This document shows positions 1 through 5,498 of a stretch of DNA of 5,498 nt, one piece after another. Below the pieces are notes generated by a model, which saw only the letters and a list, made by a program, of their open reading frames with translations, did no database searches and was not told the origin of the DNA. Every line of letters begins with the position of its first letter. Position 1 is the first letter of the stretch. Position numbers and translations under genes: made by a program. Source of the stretch: an uncultured Lachnospiraceae bacterium (GTDB lineage Bacteria; Bacillota; Clostridia; Lachnospirales; Lachnospiraceae); assembly GCA_900313745.1 (NCBI GenBank), contig OMSM01000264.1, forward strand, positions 1 through 5,498. The letters are read 5' to 3'.

Positions 1-49
1 GTGCCGGCGCTTTGTTCAGGAGGTATGAAAAAGAGGTTACTACTATAAC
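1..49. other. Short stretch downstream of the GH43 gene
   Basis: These 49 bases follow the stop codon of the GH43 gene on the minus strand and run to the window edge. No gene can be assigned. On the minus strand a 4-bp inverted repeat (GTTA/TAAC, 36-39 and 46-49) is followed by CCTC and a run of five T, but the stem is too weak to call a terminator. On the plus strand there is a perfect AGGAGGT (18-24), but it directly abuts an ATG that opens a seven-codon frame, so it is not a convincing start signal. Whether the operon continues beyond the edge cannot be seen. Confidence 0.5.
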
Positions 50-1039
50 TCAGTCGTACGGATGGATCGTGTCAATCGTCCCGTCCTCATGGATGGTGAG
101 CTTCGTGTACTTCACGGTCCGCTCGTGGGAGATTCCGCCGGAGTACTCTGCGTCGTGGTAGAAGAGGTACCACTCGCCGTCGATCTCCACGATGGAGTGG
201 TGGGTGGTCCAGCCGATGACCGGCTCCATGATGCGGCCTTTGTAGGTGAAGGGGCCATCGGGGCGGTCGCTCTCCGCGTAGCAGAGATAGTGGGTAGTGC
301 CGGTGGAGTAGGAGAGGTAGTACTTCCCGCCGAACTTGTGCATCCAGGGACCCTCGAAGTAGCGCCTGTCCTCGTCGGAGGCCTTCAGCGGCTCGCCGTT
401 CCCGTCGAGGATGGTGAGCATCTTCGGCTCGGTGATGAAGGCGGACAGGTCCTCGTTAAACTCGGCGAACATCGGTCCGAGTGCCGGATCATCGCCGGAA
501 GGGCGGGGAGTGGACGGGTCAAAATACCCCTTCTGCCACATCTCCAGCTGGCCGCCCCAGAGCCCGCCGTAATAGCAGAAGATATGCTTTCCATCTTCAG
601 ACGTTTCGTCCACAAGCACCGCGGGATCGATGCTGTAGCTCCCCGCGACATAGTGGTCATAGGGCTTGAACGGGCCGGCGGGGGAGTCGGAGACCGCGAC
701 GCCGATGCGGAAAATGTCATCCTTGTCCTTGGCCGGGAAGATCAGGTAGTATTTGCCGTTGACGTACGCCGCGTCCGGCGCCCAGAGCTGGCGGCCAACC
801 CAGGGCACGTCGGCCTCGGCCATCGCAAGGCCGTTGTCGACGCAGGGGGCGTCGAGGCTGTCCATGGAAAGGATGTGGTAGTCATGCATCTGATACTGCT
901 CGCCGTCGTCGTCCTCCGGGACGTCCAGCGCCTCGTCGTGTGAGGGGTAGATGTAGATTTTTCCTTCGAAAACATGTGCGGACGGATCCGCGGTGTAAAT
1001 GTGGGTTACCAGTGGTTTTCTTTCGTTGATGCGTCTCAT
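50..1039 (-). CDS. Glycoside hydrolase family 43, probable intracellular beta-xylosidase / alpha-L-arabinofuranosidase
   Basis: This 329-residue protein looks like a single five-bladed beta-propeller GH43 domain with no signal peptide, membrane segment or added binding module, so it should act in the cytoplasm on imported oligosaccharides. The three expected acidic residues are visible: D18 in YTADPSAHVF (general base), D138 in GSYSIDPAVLVD (pKa modulator) and E229 in RYFEGPWMHK (general acid). TTHHSIVEIDGEWYLFYH (from residue 278) carries the histidine that in many GH43 enzymes sits by an active-site divalent metal. WAPDAAYVNGKYYLIFPAKDKDDIFRIGVA and YYGGLWGGQLEMW resemble, from memory, the compact metal-activated beta-xylosidase group (subfamily GH43_1, such as RS223-BX and CoXyl43); arabinofuranosidase activity is also possible. 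The ATG at 1037-1039 is preceded by AGGAAAG eight bases upstream. It is the last gene of the apparent operon, 28 bases after the permease. The family call is strong; the exact substrate is inferred. Confidence 0.93.
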   Translation of the reverse strand: MRRINERKPLVTHIYTADPSAHVFEGKIYIYPSHDEALDVPEDDDGEQYQMHDYHILSMDSLDAPCVDNGLAMAEADVPWVGRQLWAPDAAYVNGKYYLIFPAKDKDDIFRIGVAVSDSPAGPFKPYDHYVAGSYSIDPAVLVDETSEDGKHIFCYYGGLWGGQLEMWQKGYFDPSTPRPSGDDPALGPMFAEFNEDLSAFITEPKMLTILDGNGEPLKASDEDRRYFEGPWMHKFGGKYYLSYSTGTTHYLCYAESDRPDGPFTYKGRIMEPVIGWTTHHSIVEIDGEWYLFYHDAEYSGGISHERTVKYTKLTIHEDGTIDTIHPYD

Positions 1040-1067
1040 GATCCGTTCTTTCCTGCAGTTTTAGTGC

Positions 1068-1919
1068 TCAGCCTTTCACCGCGCCCGCGGTAAGGCCTTC
1101 AACTATCTGGTTCGCGAATGCACAGTATACAACAATTGTAGGCACAATTGCGATGACTATTGCGGCGAACATCTGCGCGTAGTTGGTGTTGTAGGGGCCG
1201 ACGAACTTGGTCAGCGATACCGGAAGGGTCTTCTTGGACTCGTCGGAGATGAACACCATGGCGAGCAGCAGTTCGTTCCAGTTGGCGACGAAGGTCATAA
1301 GGCCGGTCACCATGAAGCCGGTCTTGGCCAGGGGGAGTGCGATAGTGGCGAAAATCTTGTAGATCGTGCAGCCGTCGATGCAGGCGGCCTCCAGCAGCTC
1401 ATCCGGTATGCTGTCGAAGAATCCGGTCATGATGAAAATGGTAATCGGCAGCGAGAAGGTAAGGTAGGGAATGATCAGGCCGACAAGATTGTTGGTCAGT
1501 TTTACCCCCGCGAATTTCGTGAACAGCGGGATAAGCACGCAGTGCACTGGAATCATCATGCCGGTGAGGAAGTAGGTCATCATGAGTTTTGACCCCTTCC
1601 ACCTCATGCGGGAGATTGCGAAGGCCGCCATCGCGCCGATCAGCATGGAGAGCACCAGGGTGACGACGCAGACAATGAAGGAATTCAGTGTCGCGCCGCC
1701 AAGGTGGCCCTTGGTCCAGGCGAAGGTGTAGTTGCCCCACATGAGCTGCTCGGGGAAGGCCCAGGGCGAGATCATGAGGATCTTGTCATCCTTCACCGAG
1801 GTCATCACCACCCACAGGAGGGGGAGCAGGTAGACCGCGGCGAGCAGGATCAGGAAAATATAGATAATTACGTTGATTACCTTTCCGGCGGTGTTCGGTT
1901 TTCCGTATTCGACGTTCAT
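1068..1919 (-). CDS. Sugar ABC transporter permease, MalG-like (CUT1)
   Basis: This is an inner-membrane permease of the binding-protein-dependent type (BPD_transp_1), of MalG/LacG style. The 283-residue protein has about six hydrophobic segments, near residues 14-40, 78-103, 112-133, 144-168, 200-222 and 250-270. The cytoplasmic EAA loop that docks the ATPase is clear: EAACIDGCTIYKIFATIALPL from E177, with the conserved G183 and L195-P196. The short N-terminus before the first membrane segment and the NQIVEGLTAGAVKG tail are typical of the MalG half. The open frame begins at a TTG four codons earlier (1929-1931), but that TTG overlaps a GGAG (1926-1929) lying six bases before the ATG at 1919, so I take the ATG as the start. 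It follows the other permease by 70 bases and precedes GH43 by 28. No ATPase gene is seen nearby; in Firmicutes CUT1 systems a shared MsmX/MsmK-type ATPase usually serves. Confidence 0.94.
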   Translation of the reverse strand: MNVEYGKPNTAGKVINVIIYIFLILLAAVYLLPLLWVVMTSVKDDKILMISPWAFPEQLMWGNYTFAWTKGHLGGATLNSFIVCVVTLVLSMLIGAMAAFAISRMRWKGSKLMMTYFLTGMMIPVHCVLIPLFTKFAGVKLTNNLVGLIIPYLTFSLPITIFIMTGFFDSIPDELLEAACIDGCTIYKIFATIALPLAKTGFMVTGLMTFVANWNELLLAMVFISDESKKTLPVSLTKFVGPYNTNYAQMFAAIVIAIVPTIVVYCAFANQIVEGLTAGAVKG

Positions 1920-1989
1920 AGCACGCTCCAATCAGGCATGTCCGGCAGCGGGAAGGCCTCCGGAGAGAAGGCCGCGGTTCCGGCTGACG

Positions 1990-2892
1990 TTACATCTCGT
2001 AGTTGTCCATCTTGACGAACTTGTTGATTAAGAAGGTCATGAGGAGGCAGAGCACAAGCAGCACCACGCCGATGGCGGAGGCGTAGCCGTACTTGAAATA
2101 CTTGAAGCCCTGCTCGTAGAGATGGGTTGCCAGCACCTCGGTGCGGTGGTTCGGGCCGCCCTCGGTCATGTTGTAGATGAGGTCGAAAAACTTGAGCGAC
2201 CCGATGGCGTTTAAGGACATGGCCGTTGCGACCATGGGCCGGATTAGGGGAAGGGTGATGTAGATAAAACTTTTGCCCTTGCCGCAGCCGTCGATGTAGG
2301 ATGCCTCATAAAGATCATTGCTGATGCCTGAGATCTGGGCCATGTAGAGCATCATCGACTGGCCGACGTACTGCCAGAGGGCGACGAAGGCGATCACCCA
2401 CATGGGCAGGATGATGTAGCCCTTGATATCCATAAGCCAGAGCGGACCTTCCGTGGGGTCGGAGAAGACGCCGAAGGAAGTCAGCATGGCATTGATTCCG
2501 AGTTTTGGCGTGAAGACGAACATCCAGAGAAGACCCAGGGCTGCGGAGGAAAGCACGCAGGGGAGGTAGTAGATGTTCTTGAAGAGGTTGCGCCCCTTCC
2601 TGATGTTGGTGAGGAAGCCTGCAAGGACCAGTCCCATGATGAGCTGGGAGATGCAGGAGAAGATCATGAAGAACACGGAGTTCTTTAAGGCGATCTTCAT
2701 TGTCTTGTCCTTGGTAAGGAGCTTGACGTAGTTGTCGAGCCCCACCCACTTCGGCGGCGTCAGCGCGTCGTAGTCGCAGAAGGAATAGTAAACGGACTGC
2801 AGGATGGGGATGAACAGGACCAGCGTAAAGAGAATGAAGGCAGGTGCGACGAAAAGGACGATCGCTTTTTTGTTGCGCAGCAGCTTATCCAT
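1990..2892 (-). CDS. Sugar ABC transporter permease, MalF-like (CUT1)
   Basis: This is the second membrane subunit, which should pair with the MalG-like protein to form the translocation channel. The 300-residue protein has hydrophobic segments near residues 10-32, 72-95, 107-128, 158-182, 217-235 and 268-290. The EAA loop is EASYIDGCGKGKSFIYITLPL from E196, with G202 and L214-P215. The NMTEGGPNHRTEVLATHLYEQGF stretch (241-263) is a hallmark of MalF/UgpA-type permeases. The open frame extends 37 codons further upstream (to 3003), but that extension is low-complexity, unlike the family, and runs through an inverted repeat. The ATG at 2892 has AGAGG (2899-2903) six bases upstream and gives the typical family start MDKLLRNKKAIVLFVAPAF. 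The gene lies 211 bases after the binding-protein gene. Sugar specificity cannot be read from the permease. Confidence 0.94.
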   Translation of the reverse strand: MDKLLRNKKAIVLFVAPAFILFTLVLFIPILQSVYYSFCDYDALTPPKWVGLDNYVKLLTKDKTMKIALKNSVFFMIFSCISQLIMGLVLAGFLTNIRKGRNLFKNIYYLPCVLSSAALGLLWMFVFTPKLGINAMLTSFGVFSDPTEGPLWLMDIKGYIILPMWVIAFVALWQYVGQSMMLYMAQISGISNDLYEASYIDGCGKGKSFIYITLPLIRPMVATAMSLNAIGSLKFFDLIYNMTEGGPNHRTEVLATHLYEQGFKYFKYGYASAIGVVLLVLCLLMTFLINKFVKMDNYEM

Positions 2893-3103
2893 AAGTGGCC
2901 TCTTTTGCGGCGGGGTCCGGGCGGAGATACCGGGGCGGAACGGGAGGGTGCCCGCTCCGGCATCCGCCGTGACGATGAGAGAAGCCGATGCCGCATGCGG
3001 CACCGGCTTTGTTTGTGCTCAGAACCGGGCGGAGAAAAGAGCTGTACGGGCTTTCTGCAGTCCCGCTCTCCTTTCTGCCGCTCCGGATCCGTTCAGTGCG
3101 TAA
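2893..3103 (-). other. Intercistronic gap between binding protein and first permease
   Basis: This 211-base, GC-rich spacer contains no credible gene. Frames read through it on both strands are repetitive-looking and match no family I recognise. Its main content is the inverted repeat at 2982-3009 and, at its left end, the ribosome binding site of the MalF-like permease. No T-tract follows the inverted repeat on the transcribed strand, so read-through into the permeases is expected. Confidence 0.6.
2982..3009 (-). repeat. 28-base inverted repeat (intercistronic stem-loop)
   Basis: The sequence reads AAGCCGATGCCGC / GCGGCACCGGCTT around a central AT and is self-complementary except for one pair (G-T in the minus-strand transcript, A-C in the plus-strand reading). 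The RNA of the operon can fold into a stem of about 12 pairs with a tight loop. On the minus strand it is followed by CTCTCATC rather than a T-run, so it is not a canonical intrinsic terminator. Its place just after the binding-protein gene suggests an RNA 3'-end protecting hairpin or a partial attenuator that favours binding protein over permease. That role is inferred from position and fold. Confidence 0.7.
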
Positions 3104-4444
3104 TCACCAGACGTTGGCTTCGTAGTAATCCTGGATCTCCTGCAGGGCTTCCTCTATGGGGGTGCCGAGGAAGATCTCAACGAAGGCGTTGTCGAAGGTG
3201 GAACCGGCCTCGGTATCGGCCAGGGACTCATTGTAGAAGCCGAAGGTTCCGGAGGCATTTTCGAAGATATCCATGACGTATGCCAGCTCCTTCGGAGCGA
3301 CAGCAGCGTCGTACTCAACCTTGGTCACCGGGATCTTGCCGCCCTTTTCAGCGGTATATCTCTGGGCGATGTCATCGGTGAAGTACTTCATGAAGGCAAT
3401 GGAAGCCTCGGGATACTTGGTCGCGGAGCTCATTGCAAGGGAGTCGGACTTCGCAATCAGACGGTTGGGATCATTTCCGCCCTCGATTGCCGGGAACTGG
3501 AACACGCCGCACTTGTCCTCGAATTCGGGGTTGGCGCCGTTGATCTGGCCGATTGCCCAGGAGCCCTGGATCAGGATTGCCGCTTCCTCATTGTAGAATG
3601 CTGCGGTGGCGATGTCGTTGTCGTCGCCGGCAGCGGTCTTCTGGAAGTACTTGGACAGCTCGACGATCTGGTTGGCAGCGTTCACAACCTTGTCATCAAA
3701 CCAGTCGGTCTCGTGGCTGGCGATCTTGTCAAGGTCAAGTCCGTTGCGGTCGCAAAGGTAACCAGCGACCATGGACAGGCACCATGCGGTACCGGCGGAG
3801 ATGGTGATGGGGGTGTAGCCAGCAGCCTGCAGCTTCTCGCAGGCATCCAGCATCTCGGTCCAGTTGGTGGGGACTTCCGCACCGGCCTTCTCGAACATCT
3901 CGGTGTTGTAGAAGACGCAGGCAGCCGCGATGTTCAGCGGGATGGCGTAGATCTTGCCGTCATAGGTTCCGCCGGAGAACACGGCGTCGGAGGTGAAGGT
4001 GTCCTTCCATCCGTCGGCGAGGTAATCATCAAGAACGGCGGCGACGCCGGGATTGACGTAGACGTCGAGGTTCGGGCCGGGGGAGACGATGAACACGTCG
4101 GGAGTCTGGTTCGCAGCCACCAGTGCGTTCAGCTTGGAATAATACTCCTCAAGGTTGGTGGTGATGGGGGTGACGTGGTACTTACCCTCATAATCCTTGT
4201 TGAAGCGGTCGACAACATCCTTGTAGCCAAGGGAGATCAGGTCCGAGGTGGCCTCAAGGTCATCCCAGAACATCCAGGTGATTTCCTGAACGCCGTCCTC
4301 TGCGGGAGCGGCTTCCTCTGCGGCGGGTGCCTCAGCGGCAGGTGCGGGGGTGCTTGCTGCGGGAGCAGCTGCGCATCCGGCGAGAAGGCCGAGCATCATG
4401 CCTGCGGAGAGGATCGATGCCAGAACTCTTTTGAAATTCTTCAT
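3104..4444 (-). CDS. Sugar ABC transporter substrate-binding lipoprotein (CUT1)
   Basis: This extracellular solute-binding protein (family 1, MalE/UgpB style) is anchored to the outer face of the membrane by lipid and hands an oligosaccharide to the two permeases encoded downstream. The N-terminus MKNFKRVLASILSAGMMLGLLAGC is a lipoprotein signal: basic start, hydrophobic core and lipobox LAGC with the modified cysteine at C24. An Ala/Pro/Glu-rich linker (about 25-51) follows. The mature domain begins at VQEITWMFWDD; LNALVAANQTPDVFIV (about 106-120) is the usual TPDVF-type motif of these proteins, and PEASIAFMKYFTDD lies in the C-terminal lobe. At 446 residues the length is normal. The open frame reaches upstream to 4594, but GGAGG at 4450-4454 sits five bases before the ATG at 4444 and this start gives a proper signal peptide. 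It is the first gene of the operon. Family is certain; the ligand, perhaps xylo- or arabinoxylo-oligosaccharide, is inferred only from the GH43 neighbour. Confidence 0.95.
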   Translation of the reverse strand: MKNFKRVLASILSAGMMLGLLAGCAAAPAASTPAPAAEAPAAEEAAPAEDGVQEITWMFWDDLEATSDLISLGYKDVVDRFNKDYEGKYHVTPITTNLEEYYSKLNALVAANQTPDVFIVSPGPNLDVYVNPGVAAVLDDYLADGWKDTFTSDAVFSGGTYDGKIYAIPLNIAAACVFYNTEMFEKAGAEVPTNWTEMLDACEKLQAAGYTPITISAGTAWCLSMVAGYLCDRNGLDLDKIASHETDWFDDKVVNAANQIVELSKYFQKTAAGDDNDIATAAFYNEEAAILIQGSWAIGQINGANPEFEDKCGVFQFPAIEGGNDPNRLIAKSDSLAMSSATKYPEASIAFMKYFTDDIAQRYTAEKGGKIPVTKVEYDAAVAPKELAYVMDIFENASGTFGFYNESLADTEAGSTFDNAFVEIFLGTPIEEALQEIQDYYEANVW

Positions 4445-4686
4445 AATTTCCTCCATTCTTCTTGCATTTTTCTGCCGGGGGGTCCGGTCCGGAGTCGGAC
4501 GAACCGGCGGATGACGTATATCGGAGAAAGTGACGCGTACACTCTCGCCCTTGAGCCGGTCCCGGGAAGGGTGCCGGCAGTACTGATAGTGCAAGTATAG
4601 ACAGCACGAAAGAATCAGCTCTATAAAAATGTTGCCAAATAAATACGAATTATTGCGAAAAGAACAATCCCAGAAGTCATCATTTG

Positions 4687-4698
4687 GTCAAAATTGAC
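4687..4698. promoter_or_regulatory. Small palindrome, possible operator
   Basis: GTCAA-AA-TTGAC is an inverted repeat with 5-base arms around two bases, within the AT-rich regulatory region. On the minus strand its TTGAC could also serve as a -35 element, but no good -10 lies 16-18 bases further on. It may be a binding site for a dimeric repressor or chance in AT-rich DNA; it does not fit the CcpA cre consensus. Confidence 0.25.
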
Positions 4699-4764
4699 GA
4701 AGAAAACGGCCCATTCTTCGGCAAAAATCACAAGCTTTCGCCGAGGGCGTTGCAAAAGCAGAGG

Positions 4765-4770
4765 TATAAT
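4765..4770 (+). promoter_or_regulatory. Candidate -10 element for the regulator gene
   Basis: A perfect TATAAT hexamer lies on the plus strand, followed by CGTATAG. No good -35 sits at the proper distance: TTGCAA at 4750-4755 is only nine bases away. If used, it would give a leader of about 160 bases for the AraC-type gene and would put the direct repeats inside that leader. It overlaps the candidate promoter on the other strand. Activator dependence could explain the missing -35; chance is also possible. Confidence 0.3.
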
Positions 4771-4799
4771 CGTATAGTTTGGAAGTGAAAAGAGAGCAA
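4771..4799 (-). promoter_or_regulatory. Candidate promoter for the sugar-uptake operon
   Basis: On the minus strand TTGCTC (4794-4799) and TATACG (4771-4776) are separated by exactly 17 bases, a sigma-A-like arrangement with a three-of-six -35 and a four-of-six -10. Transcription would start near 4764, leaving a leader of about 320 bases before the binding-protein start. The tandem repeats at 4836-4873 lie upstream of this -35, where an AraC-type activator could act. A second, weaker possibility nearer the gene is TTGGCA on the minus strand near 4634-4639, which lacks a good -10. Confidence 0.3.
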
Positions 4800-4835
4800 T
4801 TACTGACACTAATCGGAGCAATAATTGATAAGTCG

Positions 4836-4873
4836 TGATTAAAAATGAGAAGTCTGATCAAAAATGAGAAGTC
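4836..4873 (+). repeat. Two abutting 19-base direct repeats, candidate AraC-type operator
   Basis: The units TGATTAAAAATGAGAAGTC (4836-4854) and TGATCAAAAATGAGAAGTC (4855-4873) touch without a gap and differ at one base. Just upstream, TGATAAGTC (4826-4834) looks like a shortened copy lacking the middle, so AAGTC recurs at 4830, 4850 and 4869. AraC-family proteins commonly bind pairs of direct repeats about two helical turns apart, one per subunit. The repeats lie 62 bases before the regulator start and upstream of the candidate operon promoter, so they could serve activation of the operon, autoregulation, or both. The repeat is seen directly; the operator role is inferred. Confidence 0.7.
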
Positions 4874-4935
4874 GCACGAAGCGCGTTCGCTGCAGACATG
4901 GCACAGTGTCAGGTCTTGAAGGGGGATGAGGCGGA

Positions 4936-5498
4936 ATGATTAAGATACTGGAAGGCACAAAGGAAACCGTCGATTTCGAGGAACAGTCCTACCTGATGTG
5001 CTATGACAACGTACAATATGAGGAATACCCGGAGCACTGGCACACCGCGCTGGAGATCATCATGCCGCTGGAAAACGGCTATAAGGTAGAATGCGCCGGC
5101 ATTCCCTTTCATTTAAGGGAGAGGGATATCCTGTTCATCGTTCCCGGCTGCCTTCACTACCTTCCCGCGTCCGAGGGGCGCCGCATTATCTTCCAGGCGG
5201 GGCTCACATTCATTGACATGTACAGCGGCGTCGAGTCCTTCCTGTCGATCATGCAGCCCGCGCTGGTGGTGACACCCGAGGAGTATCCGGTGATTCACGA
5301 AGAGGCGGCCAGGCTCATGGAGGAGATTATGGAGGAGTACTTCAGCTCCCGGCCGATGAAGGACGCTGCCATCTGTTCCAATCTTCTGAAGCTCCTGGTG
5401 ATGGTCGGCAGGAACTACACAGCCAGCCCGGACCGCTTCACGGACGCGAAGCCTCAGAAGCAGTCGGAATACGTGCAGAAATTCATCGAGATCTGTGA
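4936..5498 (+). CDS. AraC-family transcriptional regulator, N-terminal part, cut by window edge
   Basis: An open frame starts at ATG 4936 and runs without a stop to the window end, giving the first 187 residues of a protein. An in-frame TGA at 4927-4929 excludes an earlier start; GAGG (4928-4931) lies four bases before the ATG and a G-run (4921-4925) ten. The N-terminal half fits an AraC-type cupin sensor: YPEHWHTALEIIMPLENGYKV (H34, H36, E40), then LRERDILFIVPGCLHYLPA (H74) and the IIFQAGLTF strand. Helical segments follow (about 115-160), and then KQSEYVQKFIEIC from about 175, which looks like the first helix leading into the AraC DNA-binding domain, whose helix-turn-helix motifs are off the window. 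Divergent orientation to a sugar uptake operon is the classic place for its activator. The sugar sensed is unknown. The family call rests on the sensor half, so it is likely but not fully shown. Confidence 0.85.
   Translation, partial: MIKILEGTKETVDFEEQSYLMCYDNVQYEEYPEHWHTALEIIMPLENGYKVECAGIPFHLRERDILFIVPGCLHYLPASEGRRIIFQAGLTFIDMYSGVESFLSIMQPALVVTPEEYPVIHEEAARLMEEIMEEYFSSRPMKDAAICSNLLKLLVMVGRNYTASPDRFTDAKPQKQSEYVQKFIEIC

Larger units (their letters stand above)
4445..4935. other. Divergent regulatory region between the operon and the regulator gene
   Basis: This 491-base stretch contains no gene I can support. The part next to the binding-protein gene (4445 to about 4600) is GC-rich and would be untranslated leader of the operon. 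It holds a small hairpin, GTCCG-GAGT-CGGAC, at 4487-4500. The middle part (about 4600-4870) is strikingly AT-rich compared with the genes and holds the candidate promoters, a palindrome and direct repeats listed separately. The remaining 62 bases before the regulator are GC-rich again and contain small inverted repeats (CGAA/TTCG at 4877-4889, GACA/TGTC at 4895-4910) of doubtful meaning. A 66-codon frame on the minus strand here (4621-4821) starts at TTG without a ribosome binding site and is not credible. Confidence 0.7.

Noticed and set aside
18..48. Perfect AGGAGGT followed by ATG and a seven-codon frame on the plus strand
   Set aside because: The ribosome binding sequence touches the ATG with no spacer and the frame is only seven codons; most likely chance.
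36..49. Possible terminator after the GH43 gene (GTTA/TAAC then a T-run on the minus strand)
   Set aside because: The stem is only four A/T-rich pairs, and the T-run is offset and short; it would not form a stable terminator hairpin.
62..943. Long plus-strand open frame (293 codons) opposite the GH43 gene
   Set aside because: It is fully antisense to a clear GH43 gene, its translation is Val/Gly/Asp-rich with no recognisable fold, and open antisense frames are expected in GC-rich coding DNA.
1955..1973. Inverted repeat GGCCT/AGGCC between the two permease genes
   Set aside because: It has only five pairs with a nine-base loop, competes with the overlapping CTCCGGAG palindrome, lacks a T-run, and is easily produced by chance in GC-rich DNA.
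3713..4600. Long plus-strand open frame (295 codons) opposite the binding-protein gene
   Set aside because: It is the mirror of the solute-binding protein coding sequence, Gly/Val-rich and of no recognisable family; the minus-strand gene has a signal peptide, lipobox and ribosome binding site.
4742..4755. CcpA catabolite-repression (cre) site around GGGCGTTGC
   Set aside because: Aligned to the cre consensus it matches only about eight of fourteen positions and lacks the symmetric TG...CA ends.
4621..4821. 66-codon minus-strand frame in the intergenic region, hydrophobic in parts
   Set aside because: It starts at TTG with no ribosome binding site, lies in AT-rich promoter DNA, and resembles no known protein; hydrophobicity follows from AT-rich composition.
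4909..5298. Two minus-strand frames of 67 and 61 codons opposite the regulator
   Set aside because: They are antisense to the AraC-type gene, which has a recognisable cupin half and runs open through the region.

Overview
The window reads as an ordinary carbohydrate-uptake and breakdown locus of a Gram-positive, gut- or rumen-type anaerobe, most likely a GC-rich member of the Clostridia (Lachnospiraceae or Oscillospiraceae/Ruminococcaceae style). The grounds are a lipoprotein sugar-binding protein with a lipobox, purine-rich GGAGG-type ribosome binding sites, a transporter operon with no ATPase gene of its own, and a divergent two-domain AraC-type regulator. Taxonomy is inferred from gene style, not from any marker gene.

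Layout, in transcription order. From about position 4444 down to 50, four genes run leftward on the minus strand: a substrate-binding lipoprotein (3104-4444), two CUT1-type ABC permeases (1990-2892 and 1068-1919), and a cytoplasmic glycoside hydrolase of family 43 (50-1039). Gaps of 211, 70 and 28 bases separate them and none holds a clear terminator, so they look like one operon. The 211-base gap after the binding-protein gene carries a near-perfect 28-base inverted repeat, placed where many sugar ABC operons limit or protect the transcript so that binding protein exceeds permease. The three transporter genes each have a longer open frame than the real gene. Ribosome binding sites and the N-terminal sequences point to internal starts at 4444, 2892 and 1919.

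Rightward from 4936, and cut by the window edge, is an AraC-family regulator with an N-terminal cupin-like sensor half; its DNA-binding half lies mostly outside the window. Between the divergent units is a 491-base gene-free region. Its middle part (about 4600-4870) is markedly more AT-rich than the genes. It holds candidate promoter elements, a small palindrome, and two abutting 19-base direct repeats (4836-4873) with one mismatch, preceded by a degenerate part-copy. The repeats are the best candidate for the regulator's operator.

How it works together (inference): the lipoprotein captures a short oligosaccharide outside the cell, the two permeases import it using a shared ATPase encoded elsewhere (MsmX/MsmK style), and the GH43 enzyme, which has no signal peptide, splits it in the cytoplasm. 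The GH43 sequence suggests beta-xylosidase and/or alpha-L-arabinofuranosidase activity, so xylo- or arabinoxylo-oligosaccharides are the likely substrate. The AraC-type protein probably senses the sugar and activates the operon. I found no RNA gene, mobile element, CRISPR array or undescribed system.
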